DNA of 64,000 nucleotides, taken from Spirosoma sp. SC4-14. Its GTDB lineage: Bacteria; Bacteroidota; Bacteroidia; Cytophagales; Spirosomataceae. Every line of letters begins with the position of its first letter. Position 1 is the first letter of the stretch. Both the position numbers and the translations under genes were made by a program. The stretch spans positions 6,813,001 to 6,877,000 of the forward strand of contig NZ_CP147518.1 in the NCBI RefSeq assembly GCF_037201965.1. Reading direction: 5' to 3'. Positions 44,612 to 55,099 of the stretch are shown here, piece by piece. Under the pieces are notes generated by a model, which was not told the origin of the DNA, did not search any database, and saw only the letters and a list, made by a program, of their open reading frames with translations.

Positions 44612-45376
44612 ATGAACATCCTCATCATTGAAGACGAATATTTAGCCGTCCAGAAATTAACCAAACTGCTTAATGCCAGTTCGCACGCAACACACATCGT
44701 TGGCGTAACGGATGGTATTGAATCGACCGTCGAGTGGTTCAAAGCCAATCCGTCGCCCGATCTGATTCTGATGGACATTGAGCTGGCCGATGGACAAAGC
44801 TTTGAAATTTTCAACCTCGTTTCTATTCCATGTCCGGTCATTTTCACCACTTCCTACGACGAATCGGCCATTCGGTCATTCCGGGGCAACAGCCTCGACT
44901 ATTTGCTTAAACCGATAAAAAGCGACGAATTAGAAGAAGCCCTTGCCAAATTTGAACGAGTGGCCGCTCGGCCAGTTAGTGCTATGGCTATCGATTATCT
45001 GCTCGATGATTTGCGAAAACAAACGCAGCCTCTAACGTATAAAACCCAGTTTCTGGCTAAATTCGGACAACAGATGGTTGTAGTTTACACCTCCGACATT
45101 GCCTATTTCTACACTACCAACGCGGTAACGGGGTTGTACACTACCGATAAATCCAGCTATGTTGTTGACCTTACGCTCGATGAACTGGAACCCCTGCTCG
45201 ACCCGACCCACTTTTTCCGTGTGAACGATCAGTTCATTATCGAACTAAAATCTGTTGTACACATTCACTACTCGCTGAGTGGTCAACTTAAACTAGATGT
45301 CAGACCCAATAGGCAGCAGCCAGTTTGGGTCGATCAAAAGCGCATACACAAGTTCAACGAGTGGATTGGCAGATAA
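44612..45376 (+). CDS. LytTR response regulator
   Basis: 254 residues. The receiver (~1-120) has the acidic pair in ILIIEDEYLAV, phospho-Asp in LILMDIELADG and Lys in DYLLKPI, all intact. The LytTR domain (~145-250) carries AYFYTTNAVTGLYTTDKSSY and THFFRVNDQFIIELKSV. Together with the downstream membrane kinase it forms a classical LytS/LytR-type pair. The stop is followed by the kinase ATG after one base, so they are coupled. Confidence 0.95.
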   Translation: MNILIIEDEYLAVQKLTKLLNASSHATHIVGVTDGIESTVEWFKANPSPDLILMDIELADGQSFEIFNLVSIPCPVIFTTSYDESAIRSFRGNSLDYLLKPIKSDELEEALAKFERVAARPVSAMAIDYLLDDLRKQTQPLTYKTQFLAKFGQQMVVVYTSDIAYFYTTNAVTGLYTTDKSSYVVDLTLDELEPLLDPTHFFRVNDQFIIELKSVVHIHYSLSGQLKLDVRPNRQQPVWVDQKRIHKFNEWIGR

Positions 45377-45377
45377 C

Positions 45378-46421
45378 ATGCATAAGCTGAACGACAAGTG
45401 GATGCGTATTATCGGAGTGCCCTTGCTGGCGCTGATCGGGCAATGGATGATGTATGGCTATACAAACGTCCCTTATCCCAACGATTGGCGTATTCCATTG
45501 CTGTTTATTGTGGGCACTGTGCTGGTTTGGGAGGCAAATCGCCAGGGAATTCTTCTTTCGCGGCAGCGCTTCCCGGAGTTTGGGCAAACGCGTCAACGGG
45601 TTCTTTATCAGTTGGTCTGGTTTGCGATTTTTGCCAGCATTATCCGCATCACGCAGACATTTTTTTACCATATTATTGGTCTCTGGCCAGCCGAAAATTA
45701 CTTCCTCTTCAGGCCTTACTTCTTCAACACCTTGGTATCGGTGGTAGGTACGGTTCAACTAGCGGCCTATTATGAAGGTGTTTATTTATACCAGCGCTGG
45801 AAACTATCGTATACGGAAGCGCAGGAGCTAAAGAAAATAAATCTGCAAAGTCAACTCGATTCGCTCAAATCACAGATCAATCCACATTTTTTGTTCAACA
45901 ATCTGAATTCATTGTCTTCGCTGATTGGTAGCGACGCCGAACAGGCCGAACGCTTTCTGGACGAACTGTCGTCGGTTTATCGGTATCTGCTTCAGCAAAA
46001 CAACCGCGACCTTTGCCCGCTCAGCGACGAAATTACATTTATCAATGCTTATTTCCATTTGTTAAAAACCCGCTACGGCGACGCTATTTTTCTGGAAAAT
46101 AGCGTTGAATCTCGCTATCTGCGGTATCAGATTCCGCCCCTTACGCTTCAGTTGCTATTCGAAAACGCCATTAAGCACAATGTCATTTCGGTCAACCGTC
46201 CGCTCACAATCCGGCTCTATACCGAAGAGGGACATCTGCACGTAGCCAACAATTTACAGAAGAAAAAACTGGCTGTTCCATCCAGCCAGATCGGCCTACA
46301 GAACATTATGATGAAGTATAAGCTTCTGGATCATTCATCGGTACTGGTGCATCACGATGAGCATACCTTTCTGGTTCGTGTGCCACTGATTCCGCCAATG
46401 GCCGAACAGGCATTAGTCTGA
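45378..46421 (+). CDS. LytS-family membrane histidine kinase
   Basis: 347 residues from ATG 45378. About four membrane helices in ~10-150, then a His_kinase domain with SQINPHFLFNNLNSLSSLIG and a short HATPase (TLQLLFENAIKHNVISVN, QIGLQNIMMKYKLL). The LytTR regulator gene is directly upstream. The membrane part has no extended sensor; the signal is unknown. Confidence 0.93.
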   Translation: MHKLNDKWMRIIGVPLLALIGQWMMYGYTNVPYPNDWRIPLLFIVGTVLVWEANRQGILLSRQRFPEFGQTRQRVLYQLVWFAIFASIIRITQTFFYHIIGLWPAENYFLFRPYFFNTLVSVVGTVQLAAYYEGVYLYQRWKLSYTEAQELKKINLQSQLDSLKSQINPHFLFNNLNSLSSLIGSDAEQAERFLDELSSVYRYLLQQNNRDLCPLSDEITFINAYFHLLKTRYGDAIFLENSVESRYLRYQIPPLTLQLLFENAIKHNVISVNRPLTIRLYTEEGHLHVANNLQKKKLAVPSSQIGLQNIMMKYKLLDHSSVLVHHDEHTFLVRVPLIPPMAEQALV

Positions 46422-46425
46422 GCCA

Positions 46426-47034
46426 TCAGGCGGTTTTCAGGCGCTGTATGATAGCTTTTACAGGTGTATTCGAAATAACCCGAACAGTATGTTCCAGATC
46501 GAGTGGAACATCCAGATAATCACCTGCCGATAACTGAATCCGTTCGCCACCAATAGAGCACTCACAGCGCCCTTCCAGAATCAGGAAACTTTCACGCTCA
46601 TCATGATGATCTTCGGGATTGATGGAATGGCGCACCCAGACTAAAAATTGTTCTACGCCCTCGTTCTGCCGCAACACATGCCCGAAAACATTCCCAAAAT
46701 CGGCGGGTGGTTCGATAGTGGCCACCGACCGCTGCCACTGGTCGGCATCGGACAGCGCGTTGATGAGCGGCAGATTATCCAGATCGAATGCCGGAGCTTC
46801 GCCCAACTGACTTAAGGCTACCATGACACGGTTCTTAAGGCCAGTTCTGGGCATAACGGGTTCATCGGCCGAGTAATGTGCCAGCGCCATAGTCAGTCGG
46901 TCGAGTTCTTCGCGGATAGCCGGATACTCGTTTGCCAGTTGTTCTACCTCCTGGGCTTCGCTGGTGTCCAGTAATCCCAGACAATATTGCTCAAGCTGAC
47001 CGGAGTGAATATATTCCTGTTCGTTAAATTTCAT
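46426..47034 (-). CDS. soluble anti-sigma factor with C-terminal cupin
   Basis: 202 residues. An N-terminal anti-sigma helix region (~8-75; QLEQYCLGLLDTSEAQEVEQ, YPAIREELDRL) is of the RskA type without the zinc HxxxCxxC of ChrR. No membrane helix follows; instead there is a cupin (~115-200; HHDERESFLILEGRCECSIG, AGDYLDVPLDLEHTVRV) with potential metal ligands. The gene overlaps the sigma factor gene by 11 nt, so it is translationally coupled and almost surely its partner. The cupin may sense a small molecule or oxidant as in ChrR. Confidence 0.85.
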   Translation of the reverse strand: MKFNEQEYIHSGQLEQYCLGLLDTSEAQEVEQLANEYPAIREELDRLTMALAHYSADEPVMPRTGLKNRVMVALSQLGEAPAFDLDNLPLINALSDADQWQRSVATIEPPADFGNVFGHVLRQNEGVEQFLVWVRHSINPEDHHDERESFLILEGRCECSIGGERIQLSAGDYLDVPLDLEHTVRVISNTPVKAIIQRLKTA

Positions 47035-47578
47035 CACTAAATAGGTCTTTCAATTGTTGCAAAGCCATACGGGTTCGGGTTTTAACCGTGCCCAGCGGCA
47101 TGTTCAGATGGTCGGCTACTTCCTGTTGCGTATATCCTTCAAAATAAATCAGGTCAATCATCTGTCGAAGTTTCGGATCGAGGTCGGTAACCCTGTCGGC
47201 TATTCCAATGTGACTGATGTTGACTGACTCAGTTATGGCATTCCTGTCTGTATCTACACCATCGGTAAGCGTTTGGATGTCGGTATGTTCAATATTTCGC
47301 TGCGAACGCAAAAAATTGATAGCCGTATTGCGGGCTATATTTAGCAGCCAGGTAAACAACCGGCCCTTACTGGCATCATACGTATCGATATATCGCCAGA
47401 TTTTAACGAAAGTATCCTGAAGCAGATTTTCGGCTTCGTCAACATCATTCACAATTTTGCAGATAATGCCCAGCAGTGTAGGAGCATAGTTATCATAGAG
47501 AACCGAATAGGCTTTCTGGCTGCGGGCTTTCAGAGCGGCAACCAGTTCATCCTCAGGAATAGGCGGTAGCTTTTTCAT
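47024..47578 (-). CDS. ECF sigma-70 family RNA polymerase sigma factor
   Basis: 184 residues. Region 2 (~25-95) contains IVNDVDEAENLLQDTFVKIW and the promoter-melting TYDASKGRLFTWLLNIARNT. Region 4 (~125-180) has MIDLIYFEGYTQQEVADHLN and MPLGTVKTRTRMALQQL. No N-terminal extension. The downstream overlapping gene is its anti-sigma factor. It probably responds to redox or envelope stress; the permease gene is divergent from it. Confidence 0.95.
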   Translation of the reverse strand: MKKLPPIPEDELVAALKARSQKAYSVLYDNYAPTLLGIICKIVNDVDEAENLLQDTFVKIWRYIDTYDASKGRLFTWLLNIARNTAINFLRSQRNIEHTDIQTLTDGVDTDRNAITESVNISHIGIADRVTDLDPKLRQMIDLIYFEGYTQQEVADHLNMPLGTVKTRTRMALQQLKDLFSDEI

Positions 47579-47748
47579 GAGCTGTAACAGTTACGGAGAT
47601 GGTTTTTCGAACCTATTACAAGAAACAAAATAAATTCTGACAGATAAGCACTGATCAGAATTTTTAGTATGCGGCAACGATGGTTTTCAGCCTAAAGGTT
47701 TGTTTTTTTGCGTAATGAGCCGCTTCTTGTGGCCATATCTCCTTCTTC

Positions 47749-49224
47749 ATGGCAGACAACCTACCCAACTCCGTTCCGCCGGCCGATGTAGCCACGGAAC
47801 CTACCGAATTTAAGCGCTCGCTGAGCCTGATCGATTCTACGCTTATTGTGTCCGGTTCCATGATTGGGTCGGGCGTTTTTATTGTTACGGCCGATATGGC
47901 CCGCAACCTGGGTTCGTCGGGCTGGCTGCTCATGCTCTGGGTGCTCACGGGCGTGCTGACCGTAGCAGCGGCTCTTAGCTACGGCGAACTGGCCGGTATG
48001 ATGCCAAAGGCAGGTGGGCAATATATCTACATTCAGCGAGCCTATGGCCACCTGACCGGTTTTGTTTATGGCTGGACGGTGTTTACGGTTATCCAGACTG
48101 GCACTATTGCAGCCGTAGCCGTAGCCTTCACGAAATATACAGCGGTGTTTATTCCGGCGCTTGGCCCCGATAATGTACTTCTGGCGCTCGGCCCGGTTAA
48201 GATCACACTCGGATCGCTTTTTGCTATTGCCAGTCTGGTATTGCTCACCTGGCTCAACAGCCGGGGTGTGCAAAGTGGTAAATTAATTCAGAACGTTTTT
48301 ACATCGGCCAAACTGATTGCCTTACTCGGCCTCATCGTTATCGGCATCGCCATTGGCCTAAGTAGTGGTTTGCTGTCGGCGAATCTTAAAGATGCCTGGG
48401 ATGCAACCAGTACCTCAGCAACGGGCGAAGTGGTTCCATTAGCGGGTATGGCCTTATTGCTGGCTTTTGGCACCTCCATGATCGGTTCGCTTTTTTCGGC
48501 CGATGCCTGGAACAACGTCACCTTCATTGCCGGTGAAATCAAAAATCCGCGTCGGAACATTCCGCTGGCGTTGTTTTTCGGCACGCTGATCGTAACTACG
48601 ATCTACTTTCTGGCCAACGTTTCGTATCTGTCGCTCCTGCCGCTGAAAGGCAGCCCAACCGCTACCGATATTATTGGGCGCGGCATTCAGTTTGCCGAAG
48701 CCGACCGGGTTGCCACAGCTGCCGTCGAAACGGTTTTTGGCAACATTGCCGTAGGCATTATGGCGGTCCTGATCATGGTTTCGACCTTCGGCTGTAACAA
48801 TGGTCTGATTCTGGCGGGAGCCCGGTTATACTATGCTATGGCCAAAGATGGGTTGTTCATCAAACAGGCATCACACCTCAACCAAAACGCCGTGCCGGGT
48901 CGGGCGCTATGGCTACAATGCATCTGGGCATCTATGCTCTGCCTGTCGGGCAAATACGGCGATCTGCTCGACTACTGCACCTTTGCCTCGTTGCTGTTTT
49001 ATATGGTTACCATTGCCGGTCTGTTTCGCCTGCGCCGTACCGAACCCAACACCGAGCGCCCTTACCGCGCCTTTGGTTACCCGCTCGTTCCGGCGCTTTA
49101 CATCATTGCCGGGCTAACGATCTGTATTATTCTGCTCTATACGAAAACCTTCAACACGGGCATGGGTCTGCTCATCGCGGGTCTGGGCATTCCGGTCTAT
49201 TACCTCAGTACCCGCGAGAAATAA
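47749..49224 (+). CDS. APC-family amino acid permease
   Basis: 491 residues with about 12 membrane helices. LIDSTLIVSGSMIGSGVFIV (~27-46) is the conserved APC first helix with the GSG substrate motif. It ends in a hydrophobic helix and YYLSTREK. It imports an amino acid with protons or exchanges it for another; substrate not readable. Divergent from the sigma factor operon (170 bp between starts), which could control it. Confidence 0.93.
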   Translation: MADNLPNSVPPADVATEPTEFKRSLSLIDSTLIVSGSMIGSGVFIVTADMARNLGSSGWLLMLWVLTGVLTVAAALSYGELAGMMPKAGGQYIYIQRAYGHLTGFVYGWTVFTVIQTGTIAAVAVAFTKYTAVFIPALGPDNVLLALGPVKITLGSLFAIASLVLLTWLNSRGVQSGKLIQNVFTSAKLIALLGLIVIGIAIGLSSGLLSANLKDAWDATSTSATGEVVPLAGMALLLAFGTSMIGSLFSADAWNNVTFIAGEIKNPRRNIPLALFFGTLIVTTIYFLANVSYLSLLPLKGSPTATDIIGRGIQFAEADRVATAAVETVFGNIAVGIMAVLIMVSTFGCNNGLILAGARLYYAMAKDGLFIKQASHLNQNAVPGRALWLQCIWASMLCLSGKYGDLLDYCTFASLLFYMVTIAGLFRLRRTEPNTERPYRAFGYPLVPALYIIAGLTICIILLYTKTFNTGMGLLIAGLGIPVYYLSTREK

Positions 49225-49650
49225 GACATTTCCGAACATCCGCTCTGTGATTGAATATGTGCAGAATAAAAGGCACATAAAAGCAGAGCAAAGAGCAATT
49301 TCCAGATCATGCGGAACGATACAGAGTGCTTGTCTTATTCCGAAAAGTACTCTGTATCAGCTACCCATCAGCAAACGAACCGAACAATACACGACTGGTT
49401 CACTTTTAGAAAAATGCTGTTCAGGCGGATAAGGCTAACGTTGAAATTCGAAGAGCGGAAAACCAGGCCCTACACTTGCAGCTAATGCCAACAAAGGATA
49501 CTCTATCGTCAATCAATAGATTAATTTGGCTTACCGCTGTTGGGCTACGCTTGAACCTGTTTAAACTTTTGCCTTTTTAGCGCAGAGAACGCAGTTGGTG
49601 GTTATTCCAGAAAGTTTTAACAGCCTCCTTATTTAAGGAATCAAGTTTGC
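49225..49650. other. intergenic region with one hairpin
   Basis: 426 bp between the permease and the sigma-54 activator gene, which converge. No convincing gene. GATACAGAGT (49318-49327) and ACTCTGTATC (49349-49358) form a perfect 10-bp stem with a 21-nt loop and could stop transcription from the permease gene, but no T tract follows. Confidence 0.55.
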
Positions 49651-51603
49651 CTAACGAGGGTCCAGATATTCTTTCCGAATGCCTAGTTTTTTCATTTTAG
49701 AATTCAGTGTTGTCGGAGGAACGTTTAGCATTTCAGCCGCTCCGCCTGCCCCCCAGATTCGGCCATTGCATTTCTTGAGAACGGCAATAATATGATCCCG
49801 CTCATTTTCATCGATAGTCTTGACCCGGTGCTCGTCGGACGTCGTTGGCAAACCTGGCTGGCCTATGTTGGGCAAAGTAACTTCCTCAATCAGGGTGCCT
49901 TTTGTCAGCAGTATGCTTCGTTCGATCAGGTGCTCCAACTCCCGAATATTGCCCGGCCAGCGATACGTCAGTAAGGTATTCAGTACCGGAGCCGATAAGC
50001 CCGTTATTTTTTTACCCGTTTTTTGGTTGTACTTCTCAATAAAATGCTCGACAAGGGCCGGTATATCTTCCTTCCGATCCCGTAGCGGAGGCAGAGCAAT
50101 AGGAAACACATTCAGCCGGTAATACAGGTCGAGCCGAAACCGACCCTCGGCTACTTCTTTTTCCAGATTACGATTGGTGGCAGCAATAATCCGCACGTTG
50201 ATTTTAATGGACGATTGTCCTCCGATGCGTTCAATCTCTTTTTCCTGTAATACCCGCAGTAGTTTTACCTGCAATTCGACTGGCATCTCCCCAATTTCGT
50301 CCAGAAAAATCGTTCCACCCTCTGCCTGTTCAAACCGACCGATGCGTTTGTCGGTAGCGCCCGTAAACGACCCTTTTTCATGGCCAAACAGTTCGGATTC
50401 AATCAGGTTGGTGGGTAAGGTAGCGCAGTTGACCCGGATGAAAGGTTTCCGTTTTCGCGGAGAAAGCTGATGAATCGTAGATGCAATACGTTCTTTCCCG
50501 GTGCCACTTTCGCCCAGAATCAGGACCGACGTATCGGTAGGAGCCACCAGTGATAGATGATCGAAGACCGTCAGCAGTAAGTGACTACTGCCCACAATCC
50601 CCTCGAACCTGGCCGGGCTGGAATAGCTCGCTGATGATGGTGCCAGCACCCCGGCTACAGGAGCCACCGTTGCCCGGTTGGAAGTCCCACTCAATTTATC
50701 TACAACGGCAGCCGTCAGTAGTGCCGTTATCTGGCTCAGTAGAGCCAGGTGTTCTTCGCTATAGGCATCCGGACGACGACTATAGAAGTAGAATGCAAAT
50801 GATTCGCCGGTCGGTAAACGAAGCGGAATCACCAACTGGGAGCGCATCAGAAAGGTATTCGCAATCAATTTTCGGATGGAAGGCCGTTGGCATATGCGCT
50901 TAAACTCGCTCTCATCATACCAGGTCGCTTCGGTTTCCAGGGATGTTTTGGCTTGTAAGGCGGCCAGTTCGTGCTGTTTTAAATTGGCCATGACCATTAG
51001 TTCATTAGGCCCTACAAGCTGGTAGTCGTCAAAGCCGATTCGCAAAAAGCCCAGGTCGGCATAGGCAGCACTGGCGAGGGTTGAAGCCCCGGCTGCCATA
51101 AAATCAAAGGGAATGAAAGGCTGAATGGCCTTCCCTACTTTCAGCAATTTCTGTTCCCAGTCGATCGGTTCAGGCAGTAGTTTGCTGAGTTGTTTAAGAA
51201 GCTGGGTTCCCCGTCGAAAACTGGCCTCCAGACTGTGTTCATACCGATACCGGGCCACTTCGAGCGTGACCAGCACATCTTTTTCCCGAAAAGGCTTGAC
51301 TAAAAAACCATCGGGTTGAGTTGCTTTGGCTGCCGTCAGGACATCCTGCGTGGAATTGGCCGAGAGGTAGATAAACGGAATCGAATCGTCCTTCAATTGT
51401 TTGGCCAGATCAATACCGGTCAGCGGACCTTTCAGAAAAATATCCAGCAGAACAACATCCGGTTTTTCCTGCCCAATAAGTTCCAGAGCATTAGGAACTG
51501 AACGGGCAATTCCCGTAACCCGGTAGCCTGCTTTGTGCAGCATTAACCGCAGGTCATTGGCTTCAATAAACTGATCTTCAACAATCAGGACTGACTGATT
51601 CAT
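49651..51603 (-). CDS. NtrC-type sigma-54-dependent response regulator with GAF
   Basis: 650 residues: receiver (~1-120; phospho-Asp in [11 protein letters not shown], Lys in DGFLVKPF), GAF-like domain (~140-300), AAA+ core (~330-560; Walker [12 protein letters not shown], sigma-54 contact loop GSFTGATDK in place of GAFTGA, Walker [12 protein letters not shown]) and a Fis-type HTH (~605-645; [20 protein letters not shown]). It activates sigma-54 promoters. It overlaps the kinase gene stop by 4 nt (ATGA 51600-51603), so the kinase is its partner. Confidence 0.95.
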   Translation of the reverse strand: MNQSVLIVEDQFIEANDLRLMLHKAGYRVTGIARSVPNALELIGQEKPDVVLLDIFLKGPLTGIDLAKQLKDDSIPFIYLSANSTQDVLTAAKATQPDGFLVKPFREKDVLVTLEVARYRYEHSLEASFRRGTQLLKQLSKLLPEPIDWEQKLLKVGKAIQPFIPFDFMAAGASTLASAAYADLGFLRIGFDDYQLVGPNELMVMANLKQHELAALQAKTSLETEATWYDESEFKRICQRPSIRKLIANTFLMRSQLVIPLRLPTGESFAFYFYSRRPDAYSEEHLALLSQITALLTAAVVDKLSGTSNRATVAPVAGVLAPSSASYSSPARFEGIVGSSHLLLTVFDHLSLVAPTDTSVLILGESGTGKERIASTIHQLSPRKRKPFIRVNCATLPTNLIESELFGHEKGSFTGATDKRIGRFEQAEGGTIFLDEIGEMPVELQVKLLRVLQEKEIERIGGQSSIKINVRIIAATNRNLEKEVAEGRFRLDLYYRLNVFPIALPPLRDRKEDIPALVEHFIEKYNQKTGKKITGLSAPVLNTLLTYRWPGNIRELEHLIERSILLTKGTLIEEVTLPNIGQPGLPTTSDEHRVKTIDENERDHIIAVLKKCNGRIWGAGGAAEMLNVPPTTLNSKMKKLGIRKEYLDPR

Positions 51604-53909
51604 AACGCTGTCGTTTCAAAAGGTAGATTAGGAGTTATTCCGGCCGACTCTGGCCTGTCAGTTGGTTCGTATACAAAGCGGATGGTAATAAGGGTGCCGT
51701 TATTGTTGATGACGGAAAACTGACCGTCGATGTCGTCGCTCAGCCCTCGCATCAGGCTCAACCCCAGCGAATCATGTTCCTGGCTATCTATGGTGTCTGG
51801 CAACCCGATTCCATTGTCGGCAATGGTGAGCACATAATTCGTACTGCCCGTATGCTGGAATGAAATGGTAATCTGCCCCGCCCTATTGCCAGGAAATGCA
51901 TACTTGATGCTATTGGTAATGGCTTCGTTGAGAATTAAACCGATAGGTACGGCATAAGACACCCCCAGTTTAAGCGAGTCAATATGCATCTCGAACCGGA
52001 TGCGCTGGCCAGCTCCGAAGAAATCCCGCAGATATTCGACAAGTTCCCGGATATACGCCGAGGTATCAATTGCCGATAAATTGTCGGATTGATAGAGCTT
52101 CTGATGAATCAGCGAGATGGCCTGAACCCGATGCTGACTATCGCGGATGGCCAGCATGGCCGCTTCGTCGGTCAGGTAAGCCGATTGCGTATTCAGCAGG
52201 CTCATCACAATCTGCAGATTGTTTTTGACCCGGTGGTGAATCTCCTTGAGCAGCCATTCTTTTTCGGTCAGTAGCCGTTGCAGCGACTGATTTTTATCGT
52301 TGATTTCGATCTGCTGAGCCTCCAGAACGGTGTTACTTTTTTGTTTGAGCCGATACCGATTGTAGACTAAGCTGAGAATGACCAGTAGCAGCACGATAAT
52401 GATGAACGTAACATTCCGTAAGAGTTTGGTCTGGTTCAGGTCGTTCAACTGCAATTCGCTCTGTTTTTTGAGTAGCTCGATATGTTGACCTTTTAATTTT
52501 ATATCCTGATCCTTCTTCCTGGTGTCGAACTGGGTTTGCAGCAGGGCGATCTGTTTACTTTTCGACTCGCTAAATAAAGAATCATTCAACCGTTTATGGC
52601 GCTGGTAATGGATAATGGCAGATCGGTAATTGCCCTGCGCCGAGTCCACCTTAAATGTCCATAAATGATTGGTAGACAGACTGCGCAGCGACCCCATTTT
52701 CTCGGCCACCTCTCGATGAATCAGCAGATATTTATCGGCCTGCTGGTACTGCTGGGTATCTAAGAAAAGCCGGATCAGCATACCATAAGCATAAAGCTGG
52801 GTTTCATTATCAATCCGTTCTCTATTTTCGGATAATCTGACTAAACGATCGCTATAGGGTTGAGCCAGCATATACTGCTTACCGGGCAGATAGGCATTGA
52901 TAAATTGTCCTGTAATATAGATTTGGCTGGCCAGATCGGGAAGGGTGTATCTTTTGACAATAGTCCGCAAAAAATCGAGCGCGGCTACTGGTTGATGGAG
53001 CAGTACGTAGGTATCGCTGATATTCGTGGCCAGTATACAGATCGCTCCAACATCGTGATAAGTCTCTGCAATGGCAATCGACTTTCTGAAGTACAGGTTG
53101 GCCAGTTTAAGGTCATGTAGATTCTGATAGGTGATCCCCAGCCGGTTATAGATGGTAGCCAGCAGCATGGTCGAATCGCCGGATTGTTCGGCCGTCTGAA
53201 CCGCCAACAGGCCATAACGAATCGCTTCTTTGTAATCGCCCAGTTCACCACAAACCTGGCCCAGTAAGTCGTATACCCCTTGCAGGCGACCTCGGCCCAC
53301 GGCTTTGTATAAACTCAACGCCTGCTGAAGAGAAGCCAATGCCTTACTATTATTTCCTTCTACCTGATACAGATCGCCAAGTTCCTTATTACAATTGGCC
53401 TGCTTGAGTTTATTCCCTGACTGCTGAAACGTCAACAAGGCAAGTTCTGCCATCCGTATTCGTTCCGCCAGCCCCGACCCAATCAGTGGCGAATAGCTGC
53501 CGAGTTCAAAGTAGGCTTCGCCTAATTCATCGAGGTAATGAGAGGCCGAAAATAGGGCAATGGCTTTTCGTACCAGCGCCTTTGCCTGCTCCTTCTTCCC
53601 ATCGTGGTTGTATACACGGGCATACAAAATATAGCTGGTTGCCTGCCCTTTCGGATCGTGTAACCGCACGCTCAACTGTTCGGCCTGCCGGGCTACGGTC
53701 ATGGCACTGTCCATATCGGCAGCCTGCGCGTTGGGTTTGAACATGTAATAGGTAGCCAAATCCTGCAACAGGTGGACACGATGAGTGTCGGGTTTGCTTT
53801 GCTGCAACAGCGCCAGTAATTCCCGTGACGATTTATCAGTTGGTGGTTGGGCGGAAGCCGTCAGCCATGCACATCCTGCTACGCAGCTTATTAATAACAG
53901 TCTCCTCAT
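51600..53909 (-). CDS. TPR-containing HisKA_2 sensor histidine kinase
   Basis: 769 residues. A signal peptide ([20 protein letters not shown]) is followed by many TPR repeats (~40-420; e.g. [20 protein letters not shown]), a membrane helix (~500-520; [20 protein letters not shown]) and a HisKA_2 domain with [20 protein letters not shown] (His in IHHRVKNN), then a HATPase ([20 protein letters not shown]). The TPR part is in the periplasm and senses an unknown partner. First gene of the operon with the sigma-54 activator. Confidence 0.93.
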   Translation of the reverse strand: MRRLLLISCVAGCAWLTASAQPPTDKSSRELLALLQQSKPDTHRVHLLQDLATYYMFKPNAQAADMDSAMTVARQAEQLSVRLHDPKGQATSYILYARVYNHDGKKEQAKALVRKAIALFSASHYLDELGEAYFELGSYSPLIGSGLAERIRMAELALLTFQQSGNKLKQANCNKELGDLYQVEGNNSKALASLQQALSLYKAVGRGRLQGVYDLLGQVCGELGDYKEAIRYGLLAVQTAEQSGDSTMLLATIYNRLGITYQNLHDLKLANLYFRKSIAIAETYHDVGAICILATNISDTYVLLHQPVAALDFLRTIVKRYTLPDLASQIYITGQFINAYLPGKQYMLAQPYSDRLVRLSENRERIDNETQLYAYGMLIRLFLDTQQYQQADKYLLIHREVAEKMGSLRSLSTNHLWTFKVDSAQGNYRSAIIHYQRHKRLNDSLFSESKSKQIALLQTQFDTRKKDQDIKLKGQHIELLKKQSELQLNDLNQTKLLRNVTFIIIVLLLVILSLVYNRYRLKQKSNTVLEAQQIEINDKNQSLQRLLTEKEWLLKEIHHRVKNNLQIVMSLLNTQSAYLTDEAAMLAIRDSQHRVQAISLIHQKLYQSDNLSAIDTSAYIRELVEYLRDFFGAGQRIRFEMHIDSLKLGVSYAVPIGLILNEAITNSIKYAFPGNRAGQITISFQHTGSTNYVLTIADNGIGLPDTIDSQEHDSLGLSLMRGLSDDIDGQFSVINNNGTLITIRFVYEPTDRPESAGITPNLPFETTAL

Positions 53910-54229
53910 CGAGTTTTCGTTTCGGCTGGTCGTTCATAAATCAGGCCACCGCTGTTGGCAGGTTGACTAAAGAAGGCGGCAAGTATATTAACGTACTGTT
54001 TATCAGTACATAGCCAATAAATATCACACTTTTTCCAGTGATCTAGTCGGGCTATGTATTGAATGGTAAAAAGCTATAGCCAACGACATATCGTTGTGCC
54101 GTTCGTTGTCCAACGATATATGGTAGCCGAATTTCTGGTACAAAAGCATAACACATTGATTTTCAGTAGATATACAATAACGGCATTTCGTTTGGTTTAG
54201 GTGGTTCAACCAAATAAACTGAAACGATC
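53910..54229. other. divergent intergenic region between kinase and hydrolase operons
   Basis: 320 bp with no gene. It contains the four-half-site array 54081-54116 and a second dyad: TTTGGTT (54191-54197)/AACCAAA (54208-54214) with an inner TGGTT-C-AACCA. I looked for a sigma-54 -24/-12 pair (GG-N10-GC) and found none convincing. Confidence 0.6.
54081..54116. promoter_or_regulatory. four-half-site operator candidate (CAACGA/TCGTTG)
   Basis: Order: CAACGA (54081-54086), TCGTTG (54091-54096), TCGTTG (54103-54108), CAACGA (54111-54116). The outer two pairs form palindromes. ATATCGTTG (54088-54096) and CAACGATAT (54111-54119) extend the inner pairing to 9 bp. It lies 114 nt before the first hydrolase ATG and 172 nt before the kinase ATG. 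Confidence 0.65.
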
Positions 54230-55057
54230 ATGAAAATCACCCGTCCCAAAACCATCGTCTTTATCACCGGTGCCTTTGTTAGCAATGATTGCTGGAATGA
54301 ATGGCAAACGTATTTTCAGCAGAAAGGCTATACAACCATCGCACCGCCCTGGCCCCATAAAGATGCTCCGGCCGAAGTATTGCGAAACCGGCATCCCGAT
54401 GTTGGCATTGCCGCTAACCGACTGGCCGACCTGACCGACTATTATGCGCAGATTGTGGCGCAACTCCCCGAAAAGCCGATCCTGATTGGGCATTCTATTG
54501 GGGGGCTAATGGTGCAGCTTTTGTTGCAGCGGGGATTGGGAGCAGCCGGTATTGCGATTCACTCGGTTCCGCCCCAGGGCATTTTCACGTTTAAGCTGTC
54601 GTTTCTGAAAGCCGGTTGGGGACCGCTGGGCTTTTTCACCTCTACGAAGAAAACATTTTTGATGTCTTTCGAAGACTGGCAATATGCGTTCACCAATGGT
54701 ATGCCGCTCGAGCAGCAGAAAGCCGCTTATTACCAGTTCGCCATACCCGAATCCAAACTAATCGTTCGCGATACGATAACGGCAGCGGCTCACGTCGATT
54801 TCAGCAAACCGCATGCCCCCCTGCTGCTTACCTCAGGTAGTACAGACAACACCATTCCGGCCTCGCTCAATTACGACAACTATCGCAAATACCAGCATTC
54901 AGACTCGATTACGGACTACAAGGAATTTGAAGGACGTAATCATTTTGTGCTGGGGCAACCGACCTGGAAAGAAGACGCCGACTACATCCTGAACTGGATT
55001 AACAACAGACTACCCCAGCCGGAAACTACTCATAAGTCGGTGACGACCAACAAGTAA
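54230..55057 (+). CDS. alpha/beta hydrolase
   Basis: 275 residues, no signal peptide. Oxyanion strand TIVFITGAFVSNDCW, nucleophile elbow GHSIGG, likely acid Asp in TSGSTDNTIPASLN and catalytic His in EGRNHFVLGQ. An esterase or lipase-like enzyme; substrate unknown. It starts the plus-strand run of hydrolase, hydrolase, SDR, hydrolase, divergent from the kinase/sigma-54 activator pair, which may control the run. Confidence 0.9.
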   Translation: MKITRPKTIVFITGAFVSNDCWNEWQTYFQQKGYTTIAPPWPHKDAPAEVLRNRHPDVGIAANRLADLTDYYAQIVAQLPEKPILIGHSIGGLMVQLLLQRGLGAAGIAIHSVPPQGIFTFKLSFLKAGWGPLGFFTSTKKTFLMSFEDWQYAFTNGMPLEQQKAAYYQFAIPESKLIVRDTITAAAHVDFSKPHAPLLLTSGSTDNTIPASLNYDNYRKYQHSDSITDYKEFEGRNHFVLGQPTWKEDADYILNWINNRLPQPETTHKSVTTNK

Positions 55058-55099
55058 TCAACTTTCCCCTTCCTCTACTTTTATAACCAATCAATTCCC

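Noticed and set aside
53910-54229. Sigma-54 promoter for the hydrolase operon
   Set aside because: No GG-N10-GC pair in good context; only near misses such as CTGGTACAAAAGC with wrong spacing.
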